A stretch of 64,000 nucleotides of DNA from Adineta steineri (lineage: Eukaryota; Rotifera; Eurotatoria; Adinetida; Adinetidae), in assembly GCA_905250115.1 (NCBI GenBank), contig CAJNOI010000054.1:437277-501276 (forward strand), given 5' to 3'. Position numbers and translations under genes: made by a program. Below the pieces are notes generated by a model. That model searched no databases. It was not told the origin of the DNA and saw only the letters and a list, made by a program, of their open reading frames with translations. The first letter of the stretch is position 1, and each line of letters starts with the position of its first letter. Shown here in pieces: positions 13,569 to 24,200 of this stretch.

Positions 13569-15661
13569 TTATTCCATTTCTTCAGCAAGTGCAGCAGCTT
13601 CTGCTTTACGACGTTTTTTCTCTTTTTTCTTAAGTTTTTTTTCTTTTAGTAAAATTTGTTCACGTTCAATATTTGCTTCGTCCAAAGCTATTTTCATAAC
13701 ATCAACATTTTTAGCTGGTAATTCACCACTATCATAAAATTTCAGACGATCTGAAACTTGTTGTTTTAAATGATCACCAAAAATAGTTGTTGGAATTTCT
13801 TTAAAATATTAAAATTTAAAAATACATATTTTCTGTCAAGATAAACAAACCAGAAAAACAATCAATTCGTGATGCAATTGCACATTTATTTGCAAGATAA
13901 CGTGATATACGACCTTTATTTTGTGTATTTGCTTTACCAATATGAGATGAATGATAGATAAGACCATATTTCGGTGTATTACCTTTAGTTTTTAATGCTC
14001 TAGAAAAAGAGAATTATGAAATACTCTATACAAGAAAATTCCTTACCGAAAGAGAGCTTTTTCAGCACCTAAAATTTGTATTGTAGATGCTGGATATTTT
14101 GCAAGATTAGTTAAACTGCCAGCATGAGCAATGAGACGCGCACCAACCTATAACAATTCCAATCAAAATAAGTGATACAATACGGTTTCCGAGGATTAAT
14201 GAAAGAGGCATTCGCCAAATCAATACGATTCAAAAGTTAACCTCAATACAAATTGACTCACGAAAAAACTGTTCGGACTCCGTGCATAAGGTAAACCCCA
14301 ATGATGTATGAAAAACCTCAGAAGAACAACGACCCTTAGATCTTTCCTATCCAGTTGTGGGCATTTTACTAGAGTTTCAGTCAATGTCGTTCGATTCCTT
14401 AGTCTCTTATCAGAATATAACTTATTGATTCTTACCTGTTCACCAATTAACATAGCTAAATTTGGAGCTACTTGTCCCATTTTACTTTTTAAATACTAAA
14501 ACAAAAATATACATTCCTGAAAAAAAATAAAAGTTTTTTTACTTCTTGTAAACTTTTTCTATATTCAAATAAATGAATAACACGAGTAGCAAATGATTCA
14601 ATATTAATAAGATCAATAGGTGAAATATCCATTCCTAAATTTATATTTTCATTTAACATATCTTGAAAATTTTAATAACAAACCAATTGTTGTTTTCATT
14701 GCTTCGAAAACTGCTGCAGTTTTTCCACTATCCATTATAATTGCTTCTAATTCATCTTCACGATCGATTGTAAAATCTTTTCGGTTTTTCATTAAATATA
14801 CAACACGTGCATATGTATAATTATCGGACACAATTCGAATTAATTCAGGAAAATGATAGCCATACCATTCTCTAAATATTGAAATAGGAAAAGTTTTTTT
14901 TTCTGCATTTGATCAAATCATAATCTTACCGAATACGCATAGAAAATGTATTGATATCTTTATCAAGTTGATCAAGTAATGCAATTGATTGAATAATCAT
15001 ATTATCAACACGATTAACATTAAATTTAACTTTTGCACGAGAATATGCATGACCTAAACCAAGTTGTGCTTTACTTTGATTTTGATCTGTTAAACCTTTG
15101 ATTAAATTTGGAAAATGAAGACGAAGACCTTTTAAATATATTTATTAGATTATATATTTTGTTTTTATTCATATTTTACCTCGTAAAAGTTCAGGTACAA
15201 CACCTGTATGTTGACATGTAATTGAAAAAAGTTCATTAATTGTTGATCCTATACGTGTATCAGCTACACCAAGAATCATTTTTGCACGTTTTTTTTCTTT
15301 TGGTAAATTTGTATCGAGAAATGTTCGAAGATCATCATGAACTACACCTATAGAAATATAATTTGAATTATTTTGTTAACAATTGAATAAAATTAACCTT
15401 CAGATATAGCATTGATATTATCAAGTGCATTAATACCGGATTGAAATGGATAAAATGCAATAAGTTTAACAACAGTAGCAAATTTTGATAGATCTATGAC
15501 AGTTGCTTCTACTTGTGGTATATTCATACCAATTTCTTCAAATTCACGAATTTGAAATAATGCATAACCAGATGCATGCTCATATAGAATATATAATTTC
15601 GTCTAGGGAATATAAAAAAGATATTTATAAAGATTTTGGGAAATTTAAAAAAAATTACCAT
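13569..15661 (-). CDS. NOP56: Box C/D snoRNP core protein NOP56
   Basis: Ten coding exons on the minus strand: 15659-15661 (ATG only), 15398-15602, 15180-15347, 14930-15128, 14684-14871, 14543-14661, 14436-14495, 14047-14147, 13851-13999 and 13569-13798; 473 aa. It is a core subunit of box C/D snoRNPs that guide rRNA 2'-O-methylation in the nucleolus. Evidence includes [20 protein letters not shown] at the N-terminus, [40 protein letters not shown], the Nop domain ([60 protein letters not shown]) and a Lys-rich C-terminus. It is shorter than the human protein because most of the KKE-rich tail is missing. Intron 5 would be only 22 nt (14662-14683). Intron 7 is enlarged to 287 bp. The model stays open only with the 22-nt segment removed. 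Confidence 0.93.
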
Positions 15662-16638
15662 CGTTCTTTTTGCTTTTTGTTCAACTTATGAACATGAACA
15701 ACAACAAGAATATATAAACTAATTGAGATGTTTTATTATTTCATCGGTCAATCAATGAACTGAAAATTGAGAGGGCGCTGTGCATCAACAAACGTATTAT
15801 TGAAAAATATACGATTTAACATCTTATTTTAAAAGATTGATTCGTACAATGAAAATATAGAATTACATAAGATCAGGATGATAGTATAGTCCTATCGATA
15901 GACTTAAGTTTTCGCTTCATTTCTGATTTTGATGTGGACGACGTTTAAAGATATTTTATATGACAATTCTTTCGGAAGATTCCGATGGATAACTATACAA
16001 CGAAGCTAAAAGCTATGAAAACCCTTCAGACAGTTATAAAATTGGTTATACTAATCACTTAATGTTATAGTTTACTGAAAACGGTAGCAGGTAAAGGTGA
16101 TAACTTCATTCTCATTATTATATCAGGATTAATTGCGCGAAAAGGAAGCGTAATTATTCAATACAATAAATTATTCTTTGATTCTGTTTCCAAACAAAAA
16201 ACATAATACGTGACATTATCTTATATCTATTTACTTTATAGACTTTACAGCTGAATTATAACTCATCATATGTATTAAAGAATTCATCTGAAGATTTCCA
16301 TGATTCCGAGATTTTTCCACTTCTACGAAAGTATTATTATAGTATTCGTATGTAGTGAGTTTACATTTATTTTTCAAAATACTATCTACTGTATACAGAC
16401 AAGAAGCATCAAATTCGACTATATATGTTCAAATAGATGACGCTATTCATCATTAATGAAATAAGTTGTGACTAATTTAATGTTACAAATAACGAACGAA
16501 TCAACATAAAGGAAGAATGATTTTTTTTTAAGGTTTATTCATTTTGTTCTGTTTATTCAATATTATCTACAGGATATTGGTTCATTTGTGATTTTTATCT
16601 AGATTATCTTTATTATTTGTCTTTATATTTTAAATATC
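15662..16638. other. Divergent promoter region between NOP56 and ARPC4
   Basis: About 1 kb between two divergently transcribed housekeeping genes. It is AT-rich, with no ORF or repeat that I can support. Both promoters should lie here. Confidence 0.4.
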
Positions 16639-17390
16639 ATGACGCAACCGGTGCCTCCTAGAGTAAGTTTATCTTTTATATATGTATTTAATAATGATTA
16701 AGTATATTGATTTAGACATCTGCACATAAACCATATCTCGATGCTATTCGAGCAACACTTCAAGCTGCTTTTTGTATCGAAAATTTTGAATCTCAAGTTG
16801 TTGAACGACATAATAAACCTGAAGTTGAAGTGAAGTATGTTCATCAAGCGAAAAAAATATCTAAAATTCAAAAATAATCGATTTCTATTCAATTAGATCT
16901 TCAAAACAATTATTACTTAATCCAGTTACTATAAGTCGTAATCAAAATGAACGAATTCTTATCGAAGGTTCAGTTAATTCTGTTCGTATAAGTATTGCTG
17001 TTAAACAAGTAAAAATCAAAACTTGTTTCTTTCTTTTTATGATTGATATTATTTTTTAAATAGGCTGATGATCTTGAAAAGATTTTATGTAAACGATTAA
17101 TGCGTTTTATGATGCAACGTGCTGATGATTTTCATATACTTCGACGAAAACCAATTCCTGTATGTAAAATATATCATTGTATTATTTATATTCTTTTTTT
17201 GTTCATATAGGATTATGATATTAGCTTTTTAATAACAAATTTCCATGCTGAAACAATGTATAAGCATCGTCTAGTTGATTTTATAATTTATTTTCTTGAA
17301 GAAATTGATAAAGAAATTAGTGAAATGAAATTGGCTGTTAGTTCACGTGCACGAATGTGTGCTGAAGAATTTTTAAAAAAATTCAATTGA
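16639..17390 (+). CDS. ARPC4: Arp2/3 complex subunit 4 (p20)
   Basis: Exons are 16639-16662, 16716-16834, 16897-17008, 17064-17159 and 17211-17390, giving 176 aa, the usual family length (human about 168). It is a core subunit of the Arp2/3 actin-nucleating complex in the cytoplasm. Near-identical blocks include [80 protein letters not shown] and [20 protein letters not shown]. The N-terminus is slightly extended ([11 protein letters not shown]). Introns are 51-62 bp, typical of the window. Confidence 0.96.
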
Positions 17391-18358
17391 TATTTTATAT
17401 AAAAAAAACGTACATATGAGTTGAATAGCTTTGCTTCGATAATGTATATCTATCTATCTTTAGGCAAACTTGTCTCTTTTTTTTCTTCTTATTGTTATGG
17501 TTTGCATGTGAAATGATTGTACTTGGTGATTTCTCATTCTTCTTTTTCTCATTATGATGATCATTCTTCTTCTTTTTTTCTCTCTCTCTCTCTCTTTGCT
17601 TTTAACATATATAAAACATTGTTCACATTTATATATATCAAGTTTTATTAGCTCGAAAAAAAAGAGAGACATCATTTATATGTAATTAAGTAAGGCTATT
17701 TGCACATGATTGATCATTCGCTTTTGTACAAAGTATGAAATCATTGTATTTGACTGTCACCGATAACCTAAATCCGCTCAAATGGTTATACAATAAGATT
17801 ATCTACAAGTAATTAAGTAGATATATAAACGTACCGAAGAAGATATTAAACCGAATTAAAATAATAATAACTGATTGAAAGGTTTTTCTTACAAAAGAGA
17901 CATGGCATGATAAATTTGAATCAAACTCTTAATTACATACGCCATAAAATTCTTTATAATATAGACATTGTTCAAATACATTTTATATATCTCCGTCTGT
18001 CGTCATTCATAGATCGATATATGTGCTTTAACTACAGTAAAAAGCAATCAATAAATGCTAAAACTTATCACCCTGAGGCATTCTTTATGAATAATCGTAG
18101 AAAAATATGTTCCATTTTTATAATCATATCAAATGAACGTATTTATTTTAAAGACTATAACACATAATAATGTAAACTTTGTTTTCTTCTGTCATATGTA
18201 CGTAAAACTGCCGCAATCATTACTCATGTGAACCTTGTTATTCCAGTATTGCATCAGCCTATTACAGAAGAACGCAAATGACGTCACCAGTAAATGGCAC
18301 TTGTTTCCATATAAACAGTGTTGCGCTCATATTATTTTCCTATACGAAAAGTTTTACA
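17391..18358. other. Intergenic between ARPC4 and alternative oxidase
   Basis: AT-rich. A pure CT microsatellite lies at about 17578-17598. An upstream in-frame ATG for the oxidase lies at 18278 within a CRE-like site. Other short frames here look random. Confidence 0.4.
18279..18286 (+). promoter_or_regulatory. CRE-like palindrome TGACGTCA upstream of alternative oxidase
   Basis: A perfect cAMP-response-element palindrome lies 73 bp before the preferred start codon. It overlaps an alternative upstream ATG (18278), which is one reason to prefer the downstream start. Such a site binds bZIP factors (CREB/ATF) in animals. Function here is inference from the motif alone; one 8-mer can occur by chance, though it is GC-rich against an AT-rich background. 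Confidence 0.35.
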
Positions 18359-19562
18359 ATGAAAAATACACAGTTTCTATTTCAAATTCATTATTTAATC
18401 TCACCAACAATGAAATCTGTTTCTCAATTGAATTCAATGCAATCACGTTCTCTTCTTCATACATGTTTACCATTGATGAATAAGAAAACAACTAGAATTG
18501 ATTCAAATGAAGAACAACTTCATATGAAAATCGATAATAAACGTATGTATAAAATATTATTGATAAATATTTTCTTTATATTAAAATTTTATAGAATCAA
18601 AAGATTATATGATGCATCATGAAATATATTCGGAAAAAGAACTCAATGATATTAAAATAACACATAAAAAATTTGAATCATGGCATGATCGAGTAGCTTT
18701 TGCAGCTGTTCGAACAATGCGTTTCTTTTTCGATACATTTACTGGTTATATTCATGAATCATCAACATCAAAATCTGATAAAATAATAAAAACTATGACT
18801 GAACAACAATGGTTACGACGTTTTATATTTCTTGAATCAATTGCTGGTGTACCAGGCATGGTTGCTGGAATGAGTCGTCATATGAAATCACTTCGTAAGC
18901 TGTAAATATAAAATGAAACTGGAGAACAGTTTCTATGTTTTGAAGGTACAATGAAACGTGATCACGGATGGATTCATACTCTTTTATCCGAAGCTGAAAA
19001 TGAACGCATGCATTTGTTAACATTTTTAGAATTACGACAACCAGGATATGTATTTCGTGGATTCGTACTTTTAGGTCAAGGTGTATTTTTTAAGTAAAAT
19101 AGATTTTTTTTATTGAAATAATTTAATATTATTTTTTTTTTAGTGCTTTCTTCTTAACATATCTTCTATCACCACAAATATGTCATCGTTTTGTTGGTTT
19201 TCTTGAAGAAGAAGCTGTTATTACATATACACGATGTATTGAAAATCTTGATGCTGGTAAACTTCCAGCATGGAGAAATTTACCAGCACCACAAATTGCT
19301 AAAAATTATTGGAAATTATCAAATGATGCTATGATAAGAGATGTTCTGCTAGTTATACGTGCTGATGAGGCTACACATCGTCAGTATGTATTAAGACGAT
19401 TTTGTTTCTAAGATAAAATTTATTTTATTCTATAGAGTTAATCATAAATTAGCTGATGTTGGACCCAATGCACCGAATCCATTTTTAATCCAAACTACTG
19501 AAACACAAACTCCACCTAGTATAGATGAACAACAAGAAATCGATACAGCAAACAAAAACTAA
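18359..19562 (+). CDS. AOX: Mitochondrial alternative oxidase
   Basis: Exons are 18359-18542, 18595-18894, 18946-19093, 19144-19383 and 19436-19562, giving 332 aa (359 aa from the upstream in-frame ATG at 18278). It is a ubiquinol:oxygen oxidoreductase of the inner mitochondrial membrane that bypasses complexes III and IV without proton pumping. All four family motifs with the di-iron ligands are visible: [38 protein letters not shown] and [12 protein letters not shown]. The N-terminal 60 residues are rich in Ser, Thr, Gln, Lys and Arg with few acids, as expected of a mitochondrial presequence. The region corresponding to the short regulatory-Cys segment of plant enzymes is not seen. Four introns are 50-52 bp. 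Many invertebrates carry this enzyme, while vertebrates lack it. Confidence 0.95.
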
Positions 19563-20003
19563 ACGTTCTTATTGACATGAATTTTTTCTTTATTAAAATA
19601 CTATGTTTTATTTTAAAATCTTAGTCAATATAATATACCTTGATTCTGTATTCGTATTAAATCGTAGAGAAACAACCCAATGTATTTGTGTCTAAAATAT
19701 TATAATCATCTGATATCAAATTTTGTCACGTGTAAATGTATGAAGTAACTACCGTTTATAAAAAAAGAAATTATGTAAATGGTTAATCGGTACAGACGGT
19801 ATATTACTTTGCTTTTTTCGCTTCTATAATCGATACAGCTCGATGATTTTTATATATTTATACATAAATCATTACATACGACGCAATACAATCGATATCT
19901 ATCTTTTTTTACTCAATAATTATTACAACAAAGTGTCCTTCGGGTATCAAATTATAACTGATGAGTATGTATACCCGTTGTTATTATCAAAGAAAAAAAT
20001 CCA

Positions 20004-20011
20004 GAAGGTTC
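20004..20011 (+). promoter_or_regulatory. Heat-shock-element-like palindrome
   Basis: The sequence AGAAGGTTCT fits nGAAnnTTCn, the core inverted pair bound by heat-shock factor. It lies about 95 bp upstream of the TATA box of the Grg1-like gene. Only two of the usual three or more pentamers are clean, so HSF binding is an inference. Confidence 0.35.
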
Positions 20012-20103
20012 TGCAGCGTTTTTTTTTCTCGAGCCCAACCTCCTTACACGCCTCCCTCTTTTATGACGACGAAAAAATATATGTATAGAGGATTCGACAA
20101 TCC

Positions 20104-20111
20104 TATATAAA
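20104..20111 (+). promoter_or_regulatory. TATA box of the Grg1-like gene
   Basis: A canonical TATATAAA preceded by CC lies 81 bp upstream of the start codon (20192). This leaves room for a transcription start near 20135 and a short leader. It is a strong core-promoter match in a window where most housekeeping genes show none, which suits an inducible gene. Confidence 0.55.
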
Positions 20112-20191
20112 CTGCAACTAAAGCCAGTATATTTCATATTCAAAAGCCATTTTATATTCTACTACCTTCGAATACATATTATTCTTCTACA

Positions 20192-20474
20192 ATGGAAAAA
20201 ATTAGTGAAGCATGCAAAGCTGGTGTTGAAAAAGTAAAAGAAACTTGTTCTGGTGCAAGTAAAGAAACAAACAAAGAAATTGCCAAGGATTCAGATCAAA
20301 AAGTTGGTACTCGAGTAGGAGCTGCCATCGATGCTTGCAGTTAGTATTCTTATATGAAATATATTCATTAATTAAATATAACGTATGTATTTTTTTTTAA
20401 ATTTAGGCGATAAAGCCGATGAAGCAAAACATGGAGCTAAAAAAGAAGTTCATAAACAAGAAGCAACTCACTAA
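20192..20474 (+). CDS. Grg1-like small hydrophilic stress protein (fungal type)
   Basis: Exons are 20192-20339 and 20407-20474, giving 71 aa. It is highly charged, lacks hydrophobic segments, and is Ala/Lys/Glu-rich with helix-forming repeats, as in LEA-like proteins. The core (CSGASKETNKEIAKDSDQK, VGTRVGAAIDA, DKADEAKHGAKKEVHKQEA) closely follows what I know of fungal glucose-repressible proteins (Grg1/Ccg-1), which have GASKE.NK..AKD and DK.DE..H..K..VHK. The match runs almost end to end. In fungi these genes respond to starvation and stress; the molecular role is unknown. Here a TATA box and a heat-shock-like site lie upstream, and AATAAA occurs at 20575. The 67-bp intron is of the local type, so the gene is adapted to this genome. 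Transfer from fungi is a reasonable inference. A generic LEA-like animal protein is the alternative. Confidence 0.75.
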
Positions 20475-21212
20475 ATCTATCCTATACTACTCCAAACAAG
20501 AAATAATCGCAACAAAAAACATTCATTTGTTAATAATTTTTGTTTCTTTGTATACTAATTTAGCCTAACAACATAATAAAATACGTAGCCAAAAAAAAAT
20601 ATGTTATTATTTAAATATATAGAAATTTAACTTATTCGTAAATTCTTATAAGATAGTGAATCGATAACAGCAATTGAAATAGAAAGTTTTGTCTATCTCA
20701 ATGTCAAATATATTTGATGATATAAACTATGATACATAATATAAATATCAGTTAATTAGCCGTATTAAATTATTTGTAACAATAGAAAATATTTATTCGT
20801 TTTTTTCCCTTTCAATGTCGTTAGTATATATGTCATGATTACGTGTATCTAAAATAAAACAAACAATGTATGTTACCTATGATTAGTTCTTTCTTTTGCT
20901 GATTATTAACCCGCATGTTATATGCATTCAGAGGACTGTTAAACATTCTACAAACCGATTTATTCAACTCTCAATTACTAAAAAAAACTATGCAATAATA
21001 AATATTTCGAACTTATCATACATTTATCTACCTTTTCAAAATATATTGACGAGAGCATGATACATTAAATACGATGTGCATGAATAAACAAATAAAAATG
21101 AAATTTGCGATGATCAATATATCGAAAATATGTATGATAATTTAACAAAGACGAGATTCTATAGTTCAAAAATACTTCCATATAATCAAATATAACTTGT
21201 TTAATGATTAGA
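20475..21212. other. Intergenic between convergent Grg1-like and SLC9C genes
   Basis: AT-rich, with the poly(A) signal of the Grg1-like gene at 20575-20580. I see no other gene. Confidence 0.4.
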
Positions 21213-24200
21213 TCATTTTTCTGATACTTCGCTATTTTCTAAAGAAAAAATAAAAAATAATTTTTTTTATATTACAGTTGTCAAACCTGATAATATATTC
21301 AGTATTGACTTTGTAGGAAGATTTTTTGATGCTAAAATAAATGTAATAATATTCAATTGTATCATTTTTATTATGATCTATTCTTACATTTAGTTTGTTC
21401 ATAATCATTTGATCGATCAGTCGAGTTTTGCTTTGTTTTATTATCGAGTATATGTTGAATTAATAAACTATCAGTAAAAATATGATTTTCAATTGTTGTT
21501 GTTGTTGATATTCTTGGTAAGACAAGAATTTTAATACTAGAGCGATCTTCAAGTAATTTTAAACCTTGTCGAGTTAAAGAACGTTTAATAAATATTGGTG
21601 CTTCATAGATACATTTAGTAATTTGATTACGAACAGAACCAGCAACAAGAAGAAGATCTTCATTTAATTGAATAGTATCATCTGATGTACATATGATTTC
21701 ATTATAGATAAGTAAACCAGAAATTATCAGTCGTTTATTAAGTAAATCAAAATTAGTCATAGGATGTTTATTATGTGTATATTGAAAAGATGAAATATTT
21801 GGTAAAATATGTAAAGCTAAATTTATACCTAAAGTAAAGAAAATAGAATTCTTCAACAGAAAAATATTTATTGTAACATACTCATTTCAAGCCATATAAC
21901 ATTCCATAATGAATATGTATTAAAAATTTCGAATAATTTTTCTTTGGCAATAAAAAAAACAGTAATATTTGTTAAACATTTTGCTGTTGATTCATATTTT
22001 TCACCATTATTAATAAGAAAATCATACAGTCCAATACAATCACCTGATTTTATTGAATAACGACGATGTATTCGTTCACTAGTAGCTGGATGTATTTGTC
22101 GATATTTTTCAAATGTTTCATCGAAATATTCTTCAAAATTTTCATCTGATTGTATATGATGAATACTATCATTCATGATTATTGAATTATTATTAAATTT
22201 ATTATCAATTGAATTCGTTAGAAAATGATGCCATCTCATATAGAAACCTTCTTCAAATGCAATACGAACAGATGTTATCAATGTTGAATCATTATTATAT
22301 GATACAATATTTGTATTTAAAGGTACAAGATCTTTTTCCGAAACACTGAATAATCAATGAATTAAATCATTAAACGATTACAAGAATATCTATCCTACTT
22401 TGTTGATACAACAGTTTTTGTAGATGCTATTGATTGATCTTCTGAAGATATATCAGAGCCAGCTCTATTCATGTTCAATGGTTTTCCTAAAAAATTATAA
22501 GATTTATTTTATTTTATCCAGGTTTCTTTTTTCGGGTGGGCGAAATAAAAATTTCAGGAGGGCACCGTCTATACGCTAGATAAAACACTGATCAGAGCTA
22601 GACTAGACTGAGAAGCATTGCAATTAGAGAACTGCGGAGTCGAATTTTTTTATTCCGATTCCAACTCCGATCCCGATTCCGGCTCCGACTCCGAGAAAAA
22701 ATTCTAGATAATTCCGATTCCGAAAAACTCCGAAAACGTCTTTGTAGTGTAGAGATAAATAGAAAGACTAAGGATTGTGAATGAACAAAACTATAAGCAA
22801 ATAAAAAAAAAGAATATCTGATATTGCTAAGTTCTAGAAGTTGTAGAACTTCTTTGTTTCTTCTCATTTTTTTTTAAAAACACAAATATTATGACAAAAA
22901 ACTTCTTTTTGAGAAAGGAATAAGCAATTTAATTAGTCTTCTAATCAGGATCCGATATTAACTCCGAAAATTTTTTTTCGCGATTTCGATTTCAACTCCG
23001 ACTCCGAAAATTTTCAAATAGTCATTCTAATTCCGGCTCCGTCGGAGTCGGGTTTTGAAGGGCAGTGCAGTTCTCTAATTGCAATTATTACCGATATTTT
23101 TATTTGATATTGTCTGATAATTCTGATTTTGTGGCGCTGTTGAAGTTGTTCGTCTTGTACGATTATTTTCTTTCCAACGTAATTCACTATGATATGCATC
23201 TATATCATATGGATCAAGTTTCCATTCTTCAACAATACCATTAACTAATAGATAAATACCATTTATAGTATCATTTTTATGCCATAAAAAATCTTGCCAA
23301 GTAAAACTTTGTGGATGTAATATTGATTCATTTTCAAAATATTTCGTATTTTCATTAGGTAATGTTTGAATTAAGATTTTTTCAATTGTATTTATTTGAT
23401 GAAAATTTAATTGTTGATTTGAATAAAGCCAAGATAATTTCTTGATAATAATCATTGGCGATATGGGTGGCATGGTAGATGGAATATGTAGATGAATATG
23501 CATATTTTGTAATGATTGTTCAAGTAAATCACAATCATCAACATCAAGAACACCTCGAGAACGTATTTGAGTTATACCTCGTTTAGCAGTATTATATAAT
23601 AAATTAAGAGTATGATAAGTTTTTATACTTATAATAGTACCTGGATGAGCTTCTTGCATTATAAGTACATCATTTAAAACACTTCTTATATGTTGAAGTG
23701 AAAGTTCACGTATACGAATACGAATAGTTTCTTTAAAAAAAAATCAACAAAATTTCTTTCGATGACTGAGAATGTTATTTAAAAGATTTACCATTATCTG
23801 TTAATCGATATATAATTCGAAGAACTTGTTCTTCAGAAGAAATATATGCTAAACCAATATCATAACTAACACTTATATATCGATTAAGCATATAATCAAC
23901 AAATAATCGAAGTGGTTCAATAAGAAATAAACATAAAATAATACATTCAATTAAACTTAAACTTTTTAAAATAGCAAATGTTATACATGATTTTTGTGCT
24001 ATACCAATTATATAAATAATAGAACTAAGTAAACGACATAGAACACTAAATGCATATAGAATAATCCAAATAAGATTTATAATATAAAATTTTCGTTGTT
24101 TGTTATGATAGAACCAGTGGAATAATTGAACACAATCAAAAATAAATAAGATGATTGAAATAATTTCTAATGTAAGATGAAATTTATTTACTAAACTATT

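Larger units (their letters stand above)
19563..20191. other. Intergenic with promoter of the Grg1-like gene
   Basis: Contains the oxidase 3' UTR, then a short GC-richer block (19975-20110) with a heat-shock-element-like palindrome and a TATA box, both listed separately. An 81-codon frame across 19843-20088 looks accidental. Confidence 0.45.

Noticed and set aside
17460..17675. 71-codon minus-strand frame rich in Arg/Lys/Glu
   Set aside because: Produced by a CT/GA microsatellite and neighbouring A/T tracts.
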